A DNA stretch of 64,000 bases from UMGS1889 sp900556055 (GCA_902463265.1 CABQEV010000006.1:1-64000); one strand, 5' to 3'. Shown: positions 8,874-18,193, counted from the stretch's first letter. Notes: generated from the letters alone by a model not told the origin. Made by a program: numbers and translations.

Positions 8874-10154
8874 TTACGAGATCTTTGCGTTTTCCTTAAC
8901 GAAATCGGAAGCCTTCTTGATCTTGATATCGTCAGCGAGAACATCCTTGGAGATAGACTCCTTAACGTCCTCAGCCTTCATGCCGTACATCTCAGCGATC
9001 TTGTTGATCTCTTCCTCAACGTCAGCATCGGAAGCAGTGATACCTTCGATCTCAGCGATCTTCTCAAGAGCAAGTCTCAGCTTAACGTTCTTTTCAGCCT
9101 GCTCCTTGTAAGAAGCTCTGAACTTATCCATATCGCTGCCTGTATACTTGAGATATGTGTCAAGATTCAGACCCTGCTGGGAAAGTCTTGCATTGAAATC
9201 AGCAACGAAATCATCGATCTTGTTTTCAATCATAACATCAGGGATCTCAGCCTCAAGCTTGGAGATAACAGCATCAAAAATTGCATTCTCAACTTCTGCA
9301 TCAGCAGCCTTTTCAGCACGCTCAGTCATCTTAGCCTTGATATCAGCCTTATATTCGTCAACAGTATCGAACTCGGAAACATCCTTAACGAACTCATCGT
9401 CAACATCGGGAAGCTCAACAGCCTTGATCTCGTGGATAAGGCACTTGAATACTGCAGGCTGACCTGCAAGCTCCTTCATTGCGTAATCCTCAGGGAATGT
9501 TACATTTACCTCGAAAGGCTCATCAACATTCTTGCCAACTACCTGATCCTCAAATCCGGGGATAAACTGACCGGAACCGAGCTTCAGCTCAAAGCTGTCA
9601 GCCTTGCCGCCATCGAATGCAACGCCGTCCTTGAAGCCTTCAAAATCGAATACTACTGTATCGCCGTCCTGAGCTGCTCTGCCCTCGACGGTAACTGTTC
9701 TTCCGTTTCTTTCTCTTACGGACTCGATCTGCTTGTCAACGTCCTCGTCAGAAACAGTCTTGACATTTTTAACAGCCTCTATTCCCTTATAATCGGAAAC
9801 AGAAACCTCAGGCTTTGTGATGCATGTTACCTTGAAAACAACGCCGTCGTTCTTGTCAACGGAAACAACATCGATCTCAGGTCTTGCAACGATATCGAGA
9901 GCAGCCTCCTCGATAGCCTGGGGAATGAAATCAGGAACGAGAGAGTTTACAGCATCCTCAAAGAATACGCCCTCACCGTACATCTTTTCAATCATCTTTC
10001 TGGGAGCCTTGCCGGGTCTGAAGCCCTGAAGTCTAACATTCTTGCGGTTCTTCAGGTAAGCCTTTTCAACAGCAGCCTCAAATGCAGCGCCGTCAACAGC
10101 AACTTCCAGCTCATACTTGTTTGTTTCAACTTTATTATTTGACTTTAAACTCAT
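8874..10154 (-). CDS. tig: Trigger factor, ribosome-associated chaperone
   Basis: Peptidyl-prolyl isomerase and chaperone that meets nascent chains at the exit tunnel. The N-terminal ribosome-binding signature GFRPGKAPRKMIE is present, followed by an FKBP-like domain (GDTVVFDFEGFKDGVAF, FIPGFEDQVVG) and a long helical C-terminal domain. The 426-residue form starts at ATG 10154, with GGAGGA eight bases upstream; a TTG five codons earlier overlaps that site and is rejected. The tig-clpP-clpX-lon order is a classic quality-control cluster. Confidence 0.97.
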   Translation of the reverse strand: MSLKSNNKVETNKYELEVAVDGAAFEAAVEKAYLKNRKNVRLQGFRPGKAPRKMIEKMYGEGVFFEDAVNSLVPDFIPQAIEEAALDIVARPEIDVVSVDKNDGVVFKVTCITKPEVSVSDYKGIEAVKNVKTVSDEDVDKQIESVRERNGRTVTVEGRAAQDGDTVVFDFEGFKDGVAFDGGKADSFELKLGSGQFIPGFEDQVVGKNVDEPFEVNVTFPEDYAMKELAGQPAVFKCLIHEIKAVELPDVDDEFVKDVSEFDTVDEYKADIKAKMTERAEKAADAEVENAIFDAVISKLEAEIPDVMIENKIDDFVADFNARLSQQGLNLDTYLKYTGSDMDKFRASYKEQAEKNVKLRLALEKIAEIEGITASDADVEEEINKIAEMYGMKAEDVKESISKDVLADDIKIKKASDFVKENAKIS

Positions 10155-10188
10155 GGGAACGTCCTCCAATATTAAACATATCCAGAAT

Positions 10189-10217
10189 ATTATAGCACAA
10201 ACGAATATGTTTTGCTA
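10189..10217 (-). promoter_or_regulatory. Promoter of tig
   Basis: A perfect TATAAT on the minus strand with a weak -35 (TAGCAA) at 17 bases, about 35 bases upstream of the tig start. Confidence 0.6.
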
Positions 10218-10250
10218 GACTATTCGGAATTATTTTACATTTTGTACAAA

Positions 10251-10937
10251 TTAAATTATCAGTTCGGGGTCAAATTTGATATAATCGCTTGAAATCAAGT
10301 GATAATCAATTCCGTCCCGAATTCCTTTTACGGCATATTCGCAGCTTTTTCCGTGAATATGGCCATAATAACACAGCGTTATGTTGTGCCTGAACAGAAC
10401 ATCAAGGATATCATAATTGCAGTCATTTGCGAAAACAGGCGGATAATGCAGGAAAACCAACGGTTCAAGCCCTTCGCTTTCGGCAGCGCATATAGATGCT
10501 TCCAGCCGCATAGCTTCTCTGGCGATAACCTTTGCATCAGCAGGTGCGGTGTTGTCATTTATCCATCCGCGTGTACCGCAAATTCCGTATTTTTCGTATT
10601 TATAGCAATTATTATTAAGTATCGAAATAGTATCGAACCCGTTTTCTTCAAGAAATTTGTTCATCTTGGACATTGTAGTCCACCAATAATCATGATTTCC
10701 TTTCAGAATGATTTTCCTGCCGTTCAGCCGATTGATAAAATCGAAATCAGTTACGGCTTCCGACAGGCGTGATGCCCAGGAGATATCCCCGGGAACAACC
10801 ACGGTATCTTCAGGTCTGACCTTGTTCTGCCAGTTGTTAAGCAGTTTGTCAACATATCCTTCCCAACCGCCGAAAATATCCATAGGTTTATCGGTGCCGA
10901 GTGAAAGATGCAGATCTCCTATAACATAAAGAGACAT
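10251..10937 (-). CDS. Calcineurin-like metallophosphoesterase
   Basis: A 228-residue cytosolic phosphoesterase with the full dimetal motif set: GDLHL (residue 7 on), VVPGDISW, ILKGNHDYWW and YYGHIHGK. Family members hydrolyse phosphomono- or diesters, and the substrate here is unknown. It follows thrC by 61 bases and ends the rplS-side gene run. No membrane segment or signal peptide is visible. Confidence 0.85.
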   Translation of the reverse strand: MSLYVIGDLHLSLGTDKPMDIFGGWEGYVDKLLNNWQNKVRPEDTVVVPGDISWASRLSEAVTDFDFINRLNGRKIILKGNHDYWWTTMSKMNKFLEENGFDTISILNNNCYKYEKYGICGTRGWINDNTAPADAKVIAREAMRLEASICAAESEGLEPLVFLHYPPVFANDCNYDILDVLFRHNITLCYYGHIHGKSCEYAVKGIRDGIDYHLISSDYIKFDPELII

Positions 10938-10998
10938 CAGAACCGCCTTTCTGCGCAGTAACAGCGAAAAACGTCATTGTCTGCGTGAAACAGGCAAC

Positions 10999-12495
10999 TT
11001 ATTCCAGAGACAGTGATTTGAGAACAAATTCCTTCATCTTGTCGCTGTCGATAGAATCCTTGAAGCGGATCTCCTTACCCTTAAGAGCAGCAAGAGATGC
11101 GGGGATCTCATACTTTGAGAGTTCACAAAGTCTGTCAACCATAGCAAATTCATCCATCTCAGGCTTCTTGCCCTCAATTGCTTCAAGAACGCTTGCGCTG
11201 AACTTGTAGGGGCTTGCTGTAGATGCAATGACAGTCTTGGTAGTATCGCCCGTCTTTTCACGGTAATCATTATACACCTTGACAGCAACAGCCGTGTGAG
11301 TATCGCAGGTATAAGAATACTTATCAAATGTACGCTTGATCGTCTGCTCAGTTTCAGCATCATCGCAGCAGCCTGCATAGAATTCAGCCTTGAGAGCAGC
11401 CTTCACGGAATCGGTAACTTCATATCTGCCTGTCTTTGCAAGAGAACCGAACCATTCACGGATCTGAGCGTCATCCTCGCCGCAGAGCATATACAGAAGT
11501 CTCTCCAGATTGCTGGAAATCAGGATATCCATGGAAGGAGAAATTGTTGTATAGAACTTTCTGTTGCGGTCGTAAACGCCTGTGTTGATAAAATCTGTCA
11601 GGACGTTATTGGAGTTGGAAGCACAGATAAGCTTGTTGATGGGAAGTCCCATTTTCTTTGCGAAATATGCAGCAAGTATATTTCCGAAGTTTCCTGTCGG
11701 AACAACAACATTGATCTTGTCGCCCGACTTGATCTCTTCGTCCTTGACAAGAGTTGCATATGCAGAAATATAATAAACGATCTGAGGAGCAAGACGACCC
11801 CAGTTGATGGAATTTGCACTGGAGAACATCATAGAAGCCTTGTCAAGCTTAGCCTTGATCTCTTCATTTGTGAAGATAGCCTTAACTCCGCTCTGAGCGT
11901 CATCAAAGTTGCCGTTGATAGCACATACGGAAACGTTGGAGCCTTCCTGCGTTGTCATCTGACGTTTCTGCATGGGGCTTACGCCTTCCTGAGGATAGAA
12001 GACCATGATAGATGTGCCTTCAACATCCTTGAAGCCTTCGAGAGCAGCCTTTCCTGTATCGCCTGATGTGGCAACAAGAATAACTACCTTCTTGTTGAGG
12101 TGCATCTTCTTTGTAGATGTAGTCAGCAGATAAGGCAGGATCTGAAGAGCCATGTCCTTGAATGCACATGTAGGACCATGCCAGAGTTCAAGAATATAGG
12201 TACCTTCAAAAAGATGGGACAGCTCAGCAATATTTTCTGTTGCAAATTTCTTATCATTATAAGCGCTTTCGCAGCAATACTTTATTTCAGCATCAGTAAA
12301 ATCTGTGAGATATTTCTTGAATACTGCAGCAGCTCTTTCCGCATAGGACATATCGCCCATTTTTACGATCTCATCAAGAGTGATCGAAGGGATCTCAGAG
12401 GGAATAAAGAGACCTCCGTCTTCGGAGATACCCTGAGCAATAGCTTCGGCAGCGGACTTTTTTACACTGCTGTTGCGCGTGCTTTTGTAGAACAT
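10999..12495 (-). CDS. thrC: Threonine synthase
   Basis: PLP enzyme converting O-phosphohomoserine to threonine. At 498 residues it is the long (class II) form. The PLP lysine is K113 in GPTCAFKDMAL; SGDTGKAALEGF and GNFGNILAAY line the cofactor and substrate site. It follows yraN by 15 bases, so it belongs to the lepB-rbgA-rnhB-yraN run although its function is unrelated. No threonine attenuator is seen. Confidence 0.96.
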   Translation of the reverse strand: MFYKSTRNSSVKKSAAEAIAQGISEDGGLFIPSEIPSITLDEIVKMGDMSYAERAAAVFKKYLTDFTDAEIKYCCESAYNDKKFATENIAELSHLFEGTYILELWHGPTCAFKDMALQILPYLLTTSTKKMHLNKKVVILVATSGDTGKAALEGFKDVEGTSIMVFYPQEGVSPMQKRQMTTQEGSNVSVCAINGNFDDAQSGVKAIFTNEEIKAKLDKASMMFSSANSINWGRLAPQIVYYISAYATLVKDEEIKSGDKINVVVPTGNFGNILAAYFAKKMGLPINKLICASNSNNVLTDFINTGVYDRNRKFYTTISPSMDILISSNLERLLYMLCGEDDAQIREWFGSLAKTGRYEVTDSVKAALKAEFYAGCCDDAETEQTIKRTFDKYSYTCDTHTAVAVKVYNDYREKTGDTTKTVIASTASPYKFSASVLEAIEGKKPEMDEFAMVDRLCELSKYEIPASLAALKGKEIRFKDSIDSDKMKEFVLKSLSLE

Positions 12496-12510
12496 AGCTT
12501 ATCATTCCTT

Positions 12511-12888
12511 TTAAAAAATTATATTGGTCCCGCTTGCGTCGAACGCATCGGTGATATAGTTAAAGCCAACAACCTTTTTACCGTCAAGAACGATGGAAAC
12601 AACATCAAATCTGGGCTGTTTATCACTCCCAATGCGGTAAAAATACTCGGCAGCTGCCTTAATTATAAGCTTCTGCTTAGTTTTTGTCACAGCATCAAAT
12701 CCGTCGGAAATGAAATCTGCGCTCCTGGTTTTCACTTCAAGGAACACGATATATTCATCATTTTCAGCAATTATGTCTATCTCGCCGCCTTTAATGCGGT
12801 AATTCGTTTTTAATATAGAATATCCCTTTTTGGATAAATACAGAGCAGCGATCCTCTCGCCTGCTTTTCCTGTTTCGGAAGCAGTCAT
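12511..12888 (-). CDS. YraN family protein (UPF0102), putative endonuclease fold
   Basis: A 125-residue protein with the UPF0102 core: GEIDIIAENDEYIVFLEVKTR. This matches the restriction-endonuclease-like D-(E/Q)xK arrangement of Holliday-junction resolvase-like folds, but the family's physiological role is not settled. The start overlaps the rnhB stop by four bases, a very common rnhB-yraN pairing. Confidence 0.92.
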   Translation of the reverse strand: MTASETGKAGERIAALYLSKKGYSILKTNYRIKGGEIDIIAENDEYIVFLEVKTRSADFISDGFDAVTKTKQKLIIKAAAEYFYRIGSDKQPRFDVVSIVLDGKKVVGFNYITDAFDASGTNIIF

Positions 12889-13496
12889 CGGGACGCATCT
12901 CCTATGATCTTTTTCAGAAACGTTTTTCTGTGAACATCCGAAACACCGTACTTTTCAAGCATTTCATAATGCAGCTTCGTACCATATCCCTTATGCTTTT
13001 CAAACTGGTACTGAGGATATTTTTCAGCCAGCTGTTTCATATATCTGTCACGGCTGACCTTTGCAAGAATTGACGCAGCAGCGATAGATGCAGATGTTCC
13101 GTCGCCCTTGACAACAGTAACTACCTCATCACCGCCGAACGGCTTTCTGTTTCCATCGACAAGGATCATATCCGCCGAGATGCCAAGTCCGTCATATGCA
13201 CGCTTCATAGCAAGAAACGTTGCCTGAAGGATGTTTATTTCATCTATCTCAGCAACAGATGCAGTCGCAACGCAGTATGCCTTAGCCTTGGCAATTATCT
13301 CGTCATAAAGCAATTCGCGCTTCTTTTCGGATAATTTCTTGCTGTCATTTATCCCCTCGATCACAACATCCGGATCAAAGATGACCGCAGCCGCATAAAC
13401 ATCACCGGCAAGGGGTCCGCGGCCTGCTTCATCAATGCCGCAGACACTGCCTCCGACGCTGTTTCTGACAGCCTCATCATATTCAAAAAGCGTCAT
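12885..13496 (-). CDS. rnhB: Ribonuclease HII
   Basis: Removes RNA from RNA-DNA hybrids and single ribonucleotides in DNA. Catalytic acidic residues are seen in GIDEAGRGPLAG (D22, E23), in the NDSKKLSEKKR block and in ASILAKVSRDRYM. The 203-residue length is typical. It overlaps rbgA by four bases and yraN by four, indicating a tightly coupled operon. Confidence 0.97.
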   Translation of the reverse strand: MTLFEYDEAVRNSVGGSVCGIDEAGRGPLAGDVYAAAVIFDPDVVIEGINDSKKLSEKKRELLYDEIIAKAKAYCVATASVAEIDEINILQATFLAMKRAYDGLGISADMILVDGNRKPFGGDEVVTVVKGDGTSASIAAASILAKVSRDRYMKQLAEKYPQYQFEKHKGYGTKLHYEMLEKYGVSDVHRKTFLKKIIGDASR

Positions 13497-14368
13497 TCTT
13501 TTACCTCATATTCTGACGGAAGTTCAAGCGTTATCCTGCCGAGCTTTCCGCTTCGGAATTCGTCGAGAACAGTTATCGCAGCACGTTCGGTATTGACCTC
13601 ACCGCCCGATATCAGCATTCCCCTTTTTCTTCCGACAGCCTGAAGAAGCTCCCATCCGTCGCCCTCGAGAGATGTAAGCTTATATCTTTCTTTCAGCCTT
13701 TCGGGATATTTTTCAGCAAGCATAGCAAGAAGTCTGCACGCAAGCGCCTCAATGTCAACAACATCGTCCTTGACAGCACCTGTGAATGCAAGCTTTTCAC
13801 CGACAGACATATCTTCAAACTTAGGCCATAGAACACCGGGCATATCCAGAAGCTCAACATCGCTGTCCAGCTTTACCCATTGTTTTTCACGGGTAACTCC
13901 GGGGCGATCCTCAACCTTGGCTTTATTCTGACCTGCCATCTTATTGATAAACGACGATTTTCCAACATTCGGTACGCCGACCACCATAAGATGCAGTATT
14001 CTGCCTTTCATGCCCTTTGCTTCAAATTTTTTTATCTGATCTGCAAGAAGGATTTTGACCTCGGGAATTACCGACTTAAGTCCTTTTCCCGTCCTGCAGT
14101 CGGCAGCTATCGCCCTTATGCCCTGCTTTTTGTACCAATCCAGCCACTTTGAAGTTGCCTCCGGATCGGCTGCATCGCATTTATTCAGGATAACAAGCCT
14201 TGGCTTGCCTGCGATCATGCGGGCAAGATTAGGGTTTTTGCTGCTCATTGGGATACGTGCGTCAGTTATTTCAACAACTGCGTCTACCAGAGGAAGGCAT
14301 TTTTCTATAACCCGTCCCGTTTTGGTCATATGACCCGGGAACCACTGAATTGATGGAATATCTGACAT
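13493..14368 (-). CDS. rbgA: Ribosome biogenesis GTPase YlqF/RbgA
   Basis: A circularly permuted GTPase for late 50S assembly: the G4 motif (LNKCDAAD) comes before G1 (GVPNVGKSSF) and G3 (LLDMPGVLWPK). It opens with the family signature IQWFPGHMTK. The length of 291 residues is standard. The lepB-rbgA-rnhB order is the same as in Bacillus and many clostridia. Confidence 0.96.
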   Translation of the reverse strand: MSDIPSIQWFPGHMTKTGRVIEKCLPLVDAVVEITDARIPMSSKNPNLARMIAGKPRLVILNKCDAADPEATSKWLDWYKKQGIRAIAADCRTGKGLKSVIPEVKILLADQIKKFEAKGMKGRILHLMVVGVPNVGKSSFINKMAGQNKAKVEDRPGVTREKQWVKLDSDVELLDMPGVLWPKFEDMSVGEKLAFTGAVKDDVVDIEALACRLLAMLAEKYPERLKERYKLTSLEGDGWELLQAVGRKRGMLISGGEVNTERAAITVLDEFRSGKLGRITLELPSEYEVKE

Positions 14369-14386
14369 TTTTACACTCCTGTTTTA

Positions 14387-15004
14387 TCAGCCCTGTTCAG
14401 CTGTCTCACCTGCATCTTCAGGAAGAGCACCAAGCTTATTGAAGGGCCAGATTCTGAATACAGCCTTACCCATTATATCGGATTTATCAACAAAGCCTAC
14501 CGATTCAGCACGGCTGTCGGTTGAATGGTTTCTGTTATCTCCCATAACAAAGACATGTCCTGCGGGAACTGTAACAGGATAATCATGGAATCCGAAATCA
14601 GTAATAGTCGGTTCATTGATGTACGGTTCATCAAGCAGCTGACCGTCAACATAAACCTTGCCTTCGGAATAATCAACATCAACAGTCTGATTTTCCGTAG
14701 CTATAACTCTTTTTACAATTACCTTTCCGAGTCCCTTGCTGTTGACAATTACAACATCACCGTCTTCAGGCTCATAAAAGAGATGCGACACAACAAGCTT
14801 ATCCTTATCCTCAAGAGTAGGGACCATGGATTCGCCGTCAACAATAGCGATCCTGAAAATAAACGTAAAGACAAGAACTACAGCAAAGAAAACAGTGATA
14901 AGCATTTCCAGCCAGTCAAGCATATCCTCTGCGGAATTATCCTTTTTCTTTTTATCCTGTTCTTCTTCGTCCAGCGCCTCATAATTCAGTTCATACTTTG
15001 CCAT
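14387..15004 (-). CDS. lepB: Signal peptidase I
   Basis: Membrane serine protease that cleaves secretory signal peptides. A charged cytosolic N-terminus (EEEQDKKKKD) precedes one membrane segment near residues 35-53; the catalytic Ser is in DGESMVPTL and the general-base Lys in VIVKRVIA; GDNRNHSTDSR is the family box E. The second ATG (15004) is chosen because it lies nine bases from AAAGGA, whereas the first abuts that site. Product 205 residues. Confidence 0.95.
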   Translation of the reverse strand: MAKYELNYEALDEEEQDKKKKDNSAEDMLDWLEMLITVFFAVVLVFTFIFRIAIVDGESMVPTLEDKDKLVVSHLFYEPEDGDVVIVNSKGLGKVIVKRVIATENQTVDVDYSEGKVYVDGQLLDEPYINEPTITDFGFHDYPVTVPAGHVFVMGDNRNHSTDSRAESVGFVDKSDIMGKAVFRIWPFNKLGALPEDAGETAEQG

Positions 15005-15085
15005 AACCGTCATTCCTTTCTGATTTCAGAGAAAAACCCCTTAAAAATAGCTCGGGAAGATTGTGTAAAACTCAAAATAGCAAAA

Positions 15086-15105
15086 AAGGGACATTAATGT
15101 CCCTT
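15086..15105 (-). terminator. Terminator of rplS
   Basis: AAGGGACAT-TA-ATGTCCCTT, followed on the minus strand by TTTTTT, about 30 bases after the rplS stop. It separates or attenuates rplS from lepB. Confidence 0.88.
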
Positions 15106-15132
15106 CTTTCTTTTGCCAGCTGAAAGAACAGC

Positions 15133-15477
15133 TTAGCTGATCGATTCTTTTACCTTTGCAGCCTTGCCGACTCTGTCTCTCAGGTAGTACAGCTTGCTGC
15201 GGCGAACCTTACCGCTTCTTACAACCTCAACCTTGTCAACGATAGGTGAGTGAACGGGGAAAACTCTTTCGATTCCACAGCCGTGAGCAACACGTCTTAC
15301 TGTGAAAGTCTCGTTGATTCCGCCGTGCTTTCTAGCGATAACAGTACCCTCAAATACCTGGATTCTGTACTTTTCGCCTTCCTTGATCTTTACATGAACC
15401 TTAACTGTGTCGCCAATCTTGAAAGAAGGGACATCAGCCTTCATGCTGCTTTCGCTGATAAGCTTTAAAGCATCCAT
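15133..15477 (-). CDS. rplS: 50S ribosomal protein L19
   Basis: A 114-residue protein of the large subunit at the 30S-50S interface. It has the family core IRVQVFEGTVIARKHG (here IQVFEGTVIARKHG), FTVRRVAHGCGIERVFP and the ending KVRRSKLYYLR. The ATG lies downstream of AGGAGG, and that site is part of a small stem (see the leader entry). Own promoter and terminator. Confidence 0.98.
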   Translation of the reverse strand: MDALKLISESSMKADVPSFKIGDTVKVHVKIKEGEKYRIQVFEGTVIARKHGGINETFTVRRVAHGCGIERVFPVHSPIVDKVEVVRSGKVRRSKLYYLRDRVGKAAKVKESIS

Positions 15478-15625
15478 TTTTCATCCTCCTAAAATTTAGG
15501 ACATTCTTACTTCCGCTGAATCTTATATGCGGAACAGAGGACTGTCCGTTAATGTCAGCTCAAAAATGAGCGGCATTAATCTCGCCGCGAACGCGCAAGC
15601 CGCCGTGACGGATCTTCAAATGCTA
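15478..15625 (-). ncRNA. Structured rplS mRNA leader, candidate L19 autoregulatory element
   Basis: About 145 bases of untranslated leader. GGACA (fold partner 15543-15547) pairs with TGTCC (15499-15503), enclosing a TTCCGC/GCGGAA hairpin (15511-15516 with 15529-15534). Next to it CCTAAA-T-TTTAGG folds over the ribosome binding site AGGAGG. L19 leaders with autoregulation are known in some Firmicutes; whether this one belongs to that class is inference. Confidence 0.6.
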
Positions 15626-15629
15626 TATA

Positions 15630-15658
15630 AGCATACCATATTTTCACGAAAATTGCAA
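15630..15658 (-). promoter_or_regulatory. Promoter of rplS
   Basis: Minus strand TTGCAA, 17-base spacer, TATGCT. It lies about 150 bases upstream of rplS, directly before the structured leader. Confidence 0.65.
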
Positions 15659-15690
15659 GCGGTTTGGAAACTTTTTATATTTTTGTTTAT

Positions 15691-16359
15691 TCAGACAAAA
15701 TCTGAGCCATCTTCTGCGGATATTTTTGTTCGTTTGATACAATAAATGCTGAGCGATATGCACATTTTATCTGAAAAAGCGTCCAGAACAGCATTTACAT
15801 TAAGGTTGAAAGCGTTTCCCGCAGGCAGTTTCATGTGCATATTAAGCATTTTCACATCGGGTTTCATCGACATGACATCGACTGACGGCTTGATATCGAC
15901 AATGACCTCGCCCTTTTTCTTCGACCGCTTGTGTATCTCAATAGTATCGGCAGACAGAAACTCATTCATTTTTCCCGCAAGCTCTTCGCCGCTGTATCCG
16001 TCGGCATAAACCGACACATCATATTCCGCAGAAAAAATATCCGTGTTCTTCATTACCTGCGGTGCAATGCTGATTATTTCAAGGCCGCTTGGCATCGCCG
16101 AATTCAGCTTGTCTTTAAGTTCCCCGAGATCACATTCCTCAATAACGGAAAAATCCATAGGCTCAACACGGCTTTCCGTTCCGAGCGGCAGTGCAACGGG
16201 AAAATTCAGGTAGATATGCGGATTAAATCCCTCGGTATACCATATCGGAATGCCCGAACGCTTTATAGCACGCTGCATTGTCCTCATAAGGTCGAGATGC
16301 GAACAGTATTTTGCTGTTCCGTATTTTGCGTAAACCGCACGAAGATTAATTTTGTCCAA
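15691..16359 (-). CDS. TIGR03936 family radical-SAM-associated protein (DUF2344)
   Basis: A 222-residue protein with the DUF2344 opening: RAVYAKYGTAKYCSHLDLMRTMQRAIKRSG and IWYTEGFNPHI (residues about 7-47). This domain is often fused to, or encoded next to, a B12-binding radical SAM protein, and here it overlaps that gene by 14 bases. The biochemical role of the pair is not known. It ends the gene run coming from tmk. Confidence 0.9.
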   Translation of the reverse strand: MDKINLRAVYAKYGTAKYCSHLDLMRTMQRAIKRSGIPIWYTEGFNPHIYLNFPVALPLGTESRVEPMDFSVIEECDLGELKDKLNSAMPSGLEIISIAPQVMKNTDIFSAEYDVSVYADGYSGEELAGKMNEFLSADTIEIHKRSKKKGEVIVDIKPSVDVMSMKPDVKMLNMHMKLPAGNAFNLNVNAVLDAFSDKMCISLSIYCIKRTKISAEDGSDFV

Positions 16360-18193
16360 CGCACTTGCCCCCTATTCTCCGGATTATTCCGCACGCTGAA
16401 CATTTCTGCTTGCAGTTCGGAGTTGTAAGCCCCTCATGAGCACGCTTGTTTTCGCGGATAAGGAACTCCATCGTTATCATATAATCAAGATGGCTCCACG
16501 GCATCACTTCATCATACGGACGTGTCCTGTTATCGTAAAATTCGGGGTCAATACCGCATTTTGCGAATGCTTCCATCCAGTTTTCATATTTATAGCACTC
16601 GTCCCAGCTGTCGAATTTGCAGCCGAGCTTCCATGCCTCGTATATGACCGATGAAAGCTTTCTGTCTCCCCTTGCAAGCGCCGCTTCAAGTATGCTGATA
16701 CGATAATTATGCCAGCTGACATTGACGATCTTGCGGTTTGTGCTGTCAAGCAGCAGCTTCTGCTTGCGGTTTATTTCCGGGACAGTTTCCTGCGGTTCAA
16801 ATTCAAATGGGGTGAACGGCTTAGGAACAAAAGTCGCACAGCTTACGGATATGCTGAGTCTGGGCGATCTTCTTCCGCTGTTGACCTCTCTGTAAAGATC
16901 GGTGATCCTGTCCGTCAGCATGCCGATGCCTCTGATATCTTCATCGGTTTCGGTAGGCAGTCCGAGCATAAAGTACAGCTTTACTGAAGATGCACCGCCC
17001 TCGAATGCCATTCGGCAGGTGTTCATGATCTCTTCATCGGAAACATTTTTGTTTATTACATCTCTCAGACGCTGAGTTCCCGCTTCGGGTGCAAATGTCA
17101 GACCTGTTTTTCGTATCTTCTGAATCTTCGCCATAAGCTCCTCGCTGAAATTATCCACACGCAGGGACGGCAGAGAGAGGCTTATTTTTTCTTTATCGGT
17201 ATATTCCGAAAGATCGCCCAGCAGCTTTTCTATCTCGGTGAAATCGCTTGTACTGAGTGATGACAGCGAAACTTCCTCATATCCGGTAGACTCGCAAAGT
17301 GCTTTTGTTTCCCTGCATACCGTATCCGAGCTTTTCTCGCGGAACGGACGATAGATAAATCCCGCCTGGCAGAAACGGCAGCCTCTTACGCAGCCTCTCA
17401 GCACCTCGACCACTGCTCTGTCGTGAACGATCTCCGTGAACGGCACAACAAAGGTCTCGGGGTAAAATACCTTATCCATATCCCTGATTATCCGCTTTGT
17501 GATCTTCGGCTTTGCTTCGGGACAGTTCGGGATTATACTTTTTACGGTTCCGTCATCGTTATATTCGACGTCATAGAATGATGGAACGTAAATGCCCTCG
17601 ATCTTAGCCGCTTCATGCAGAAACTCCGACTTTGATGCTCCCCTTTTCTTCATATCCGCATAGAGATCCATCAGCTCAAGATTTACTTCTTCGCCCTCGC
17701 CTAAAATGAACAGATCAAAAAAATCCGCAAGAGGTTCGGGATTGCAGACGCACGGACCTCCGCCGACAACTATCGGATCGGTCTCCTTTCTGTCGGCAGC
17801 ATACACCGCAAGTCCCGCAAGATCGAGCATATTCAGCACATTCGTGTAACTCAGCTCATATTGCAGCGTAAATCCTATAAAATCGAACTCTTTTATAGGA
17901 TCAAGGCTTTCAAGGCCGTAAAGCGGGATATCATTCTCCCTCATGACCTTTTCGTAATCCTCCCAGGGAGCAAAAACACGCTCGCACCAGAAATCCTCAC
18001 GCTGATTTTTCAAAGCATAAAGTATCTTCATTCCGAGATGCGACATACCGACATCATAGCTGTCTGGAAAACAGAAAGCAAACCTGACATTCACCTTGTT
18101 TTTGTCCTTGACAACGCTGCCAAGCTCGCCGCCTATATACCGCGCAGGACGCTGAACGTCCAGCAGGACCTTCTCAATTTTTTCTCTAAGCAT
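16346..18193 (-). CDS. TIGR03960 family B12-binding radical SAM protein
   Basis: A 615-residue enzyme with an N-terminal cobalamin-binding-like domain (GGGPCVCNPEPLADFFDLFILGEGE region) and a radical SAM domain carrying the 4Fe-4S motif C-x3-C-x2-C in RGCVRGCRFCQAG. The ATG at 18193 is chosen; a TTG four codons earlier sits on the AAGGA site. The C-terminus holds extra cysteines (CKQKCSACG). Reaction unknown; family members co-occur with DUF2344 and ribosomal or RNase genes, hinting at RNA or ribosome modification (inference). Confidence 0.9.
   Translation of the reverse strand: MLREKIEKVLLDVQRPARYIGGELGSVVKDKNKVNVRFAFCFPDSYDVGMSHLGMKILYALKNQREDFWCERVFAPWEDYEKVMRENDIPLYGLESLDPIKEFDFIGFTLQYELSYTNVLNMLDLAGLAVYAADRKETDPIVVGGGPCVCNPEPLADFFDLFILGEGEEVNLELMDLYADMKKRGASKSEFLHEAAKIEGIYVPSFYDVEYNDDGTVKSIIPNCPEAKPKITKRIIRDMDKVFYPETFVVPFTEIVHDRAVVEVLRGCVRGCRFCQAGFIYRPFREKSSDTVCRETKALCESTGYEEVSLSSLSTSDFTEIEKLLGDLSEYTDKEKISLSLPSLRVDNFSEELMAKIQKIRKTGLTFAPEAGTQRLRDVINKNVSDEEIMNTCRMAFEGGASSVKLYFMLGLPTETDEDIRGIGMLTDRITDLYREVNSGRRSPRLSISVSCATFVPKPFTPFEFEPQETVPEINRKQKLLLDSTNRKIVNVSWHNYRISILEAALARGDRKLSSVIYEAWKLGCKFDSWDECYKYENWMEAFAKCGIDPEFYDNRTRPYDEVMPWSHLDYMITMEFLIRENKRAHEGLTTPNCKQKCSACGIIRRIGGKCVGQN

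Noticed and set aside
8811..10142. 443-codon open frame on the plus strand
   Set aside because: Fully antisense to tig; the Leu/Ser/Ile-rich product comes from the complement of Glu/Asp/Lys codons and has no ribosome binding site or known motif.
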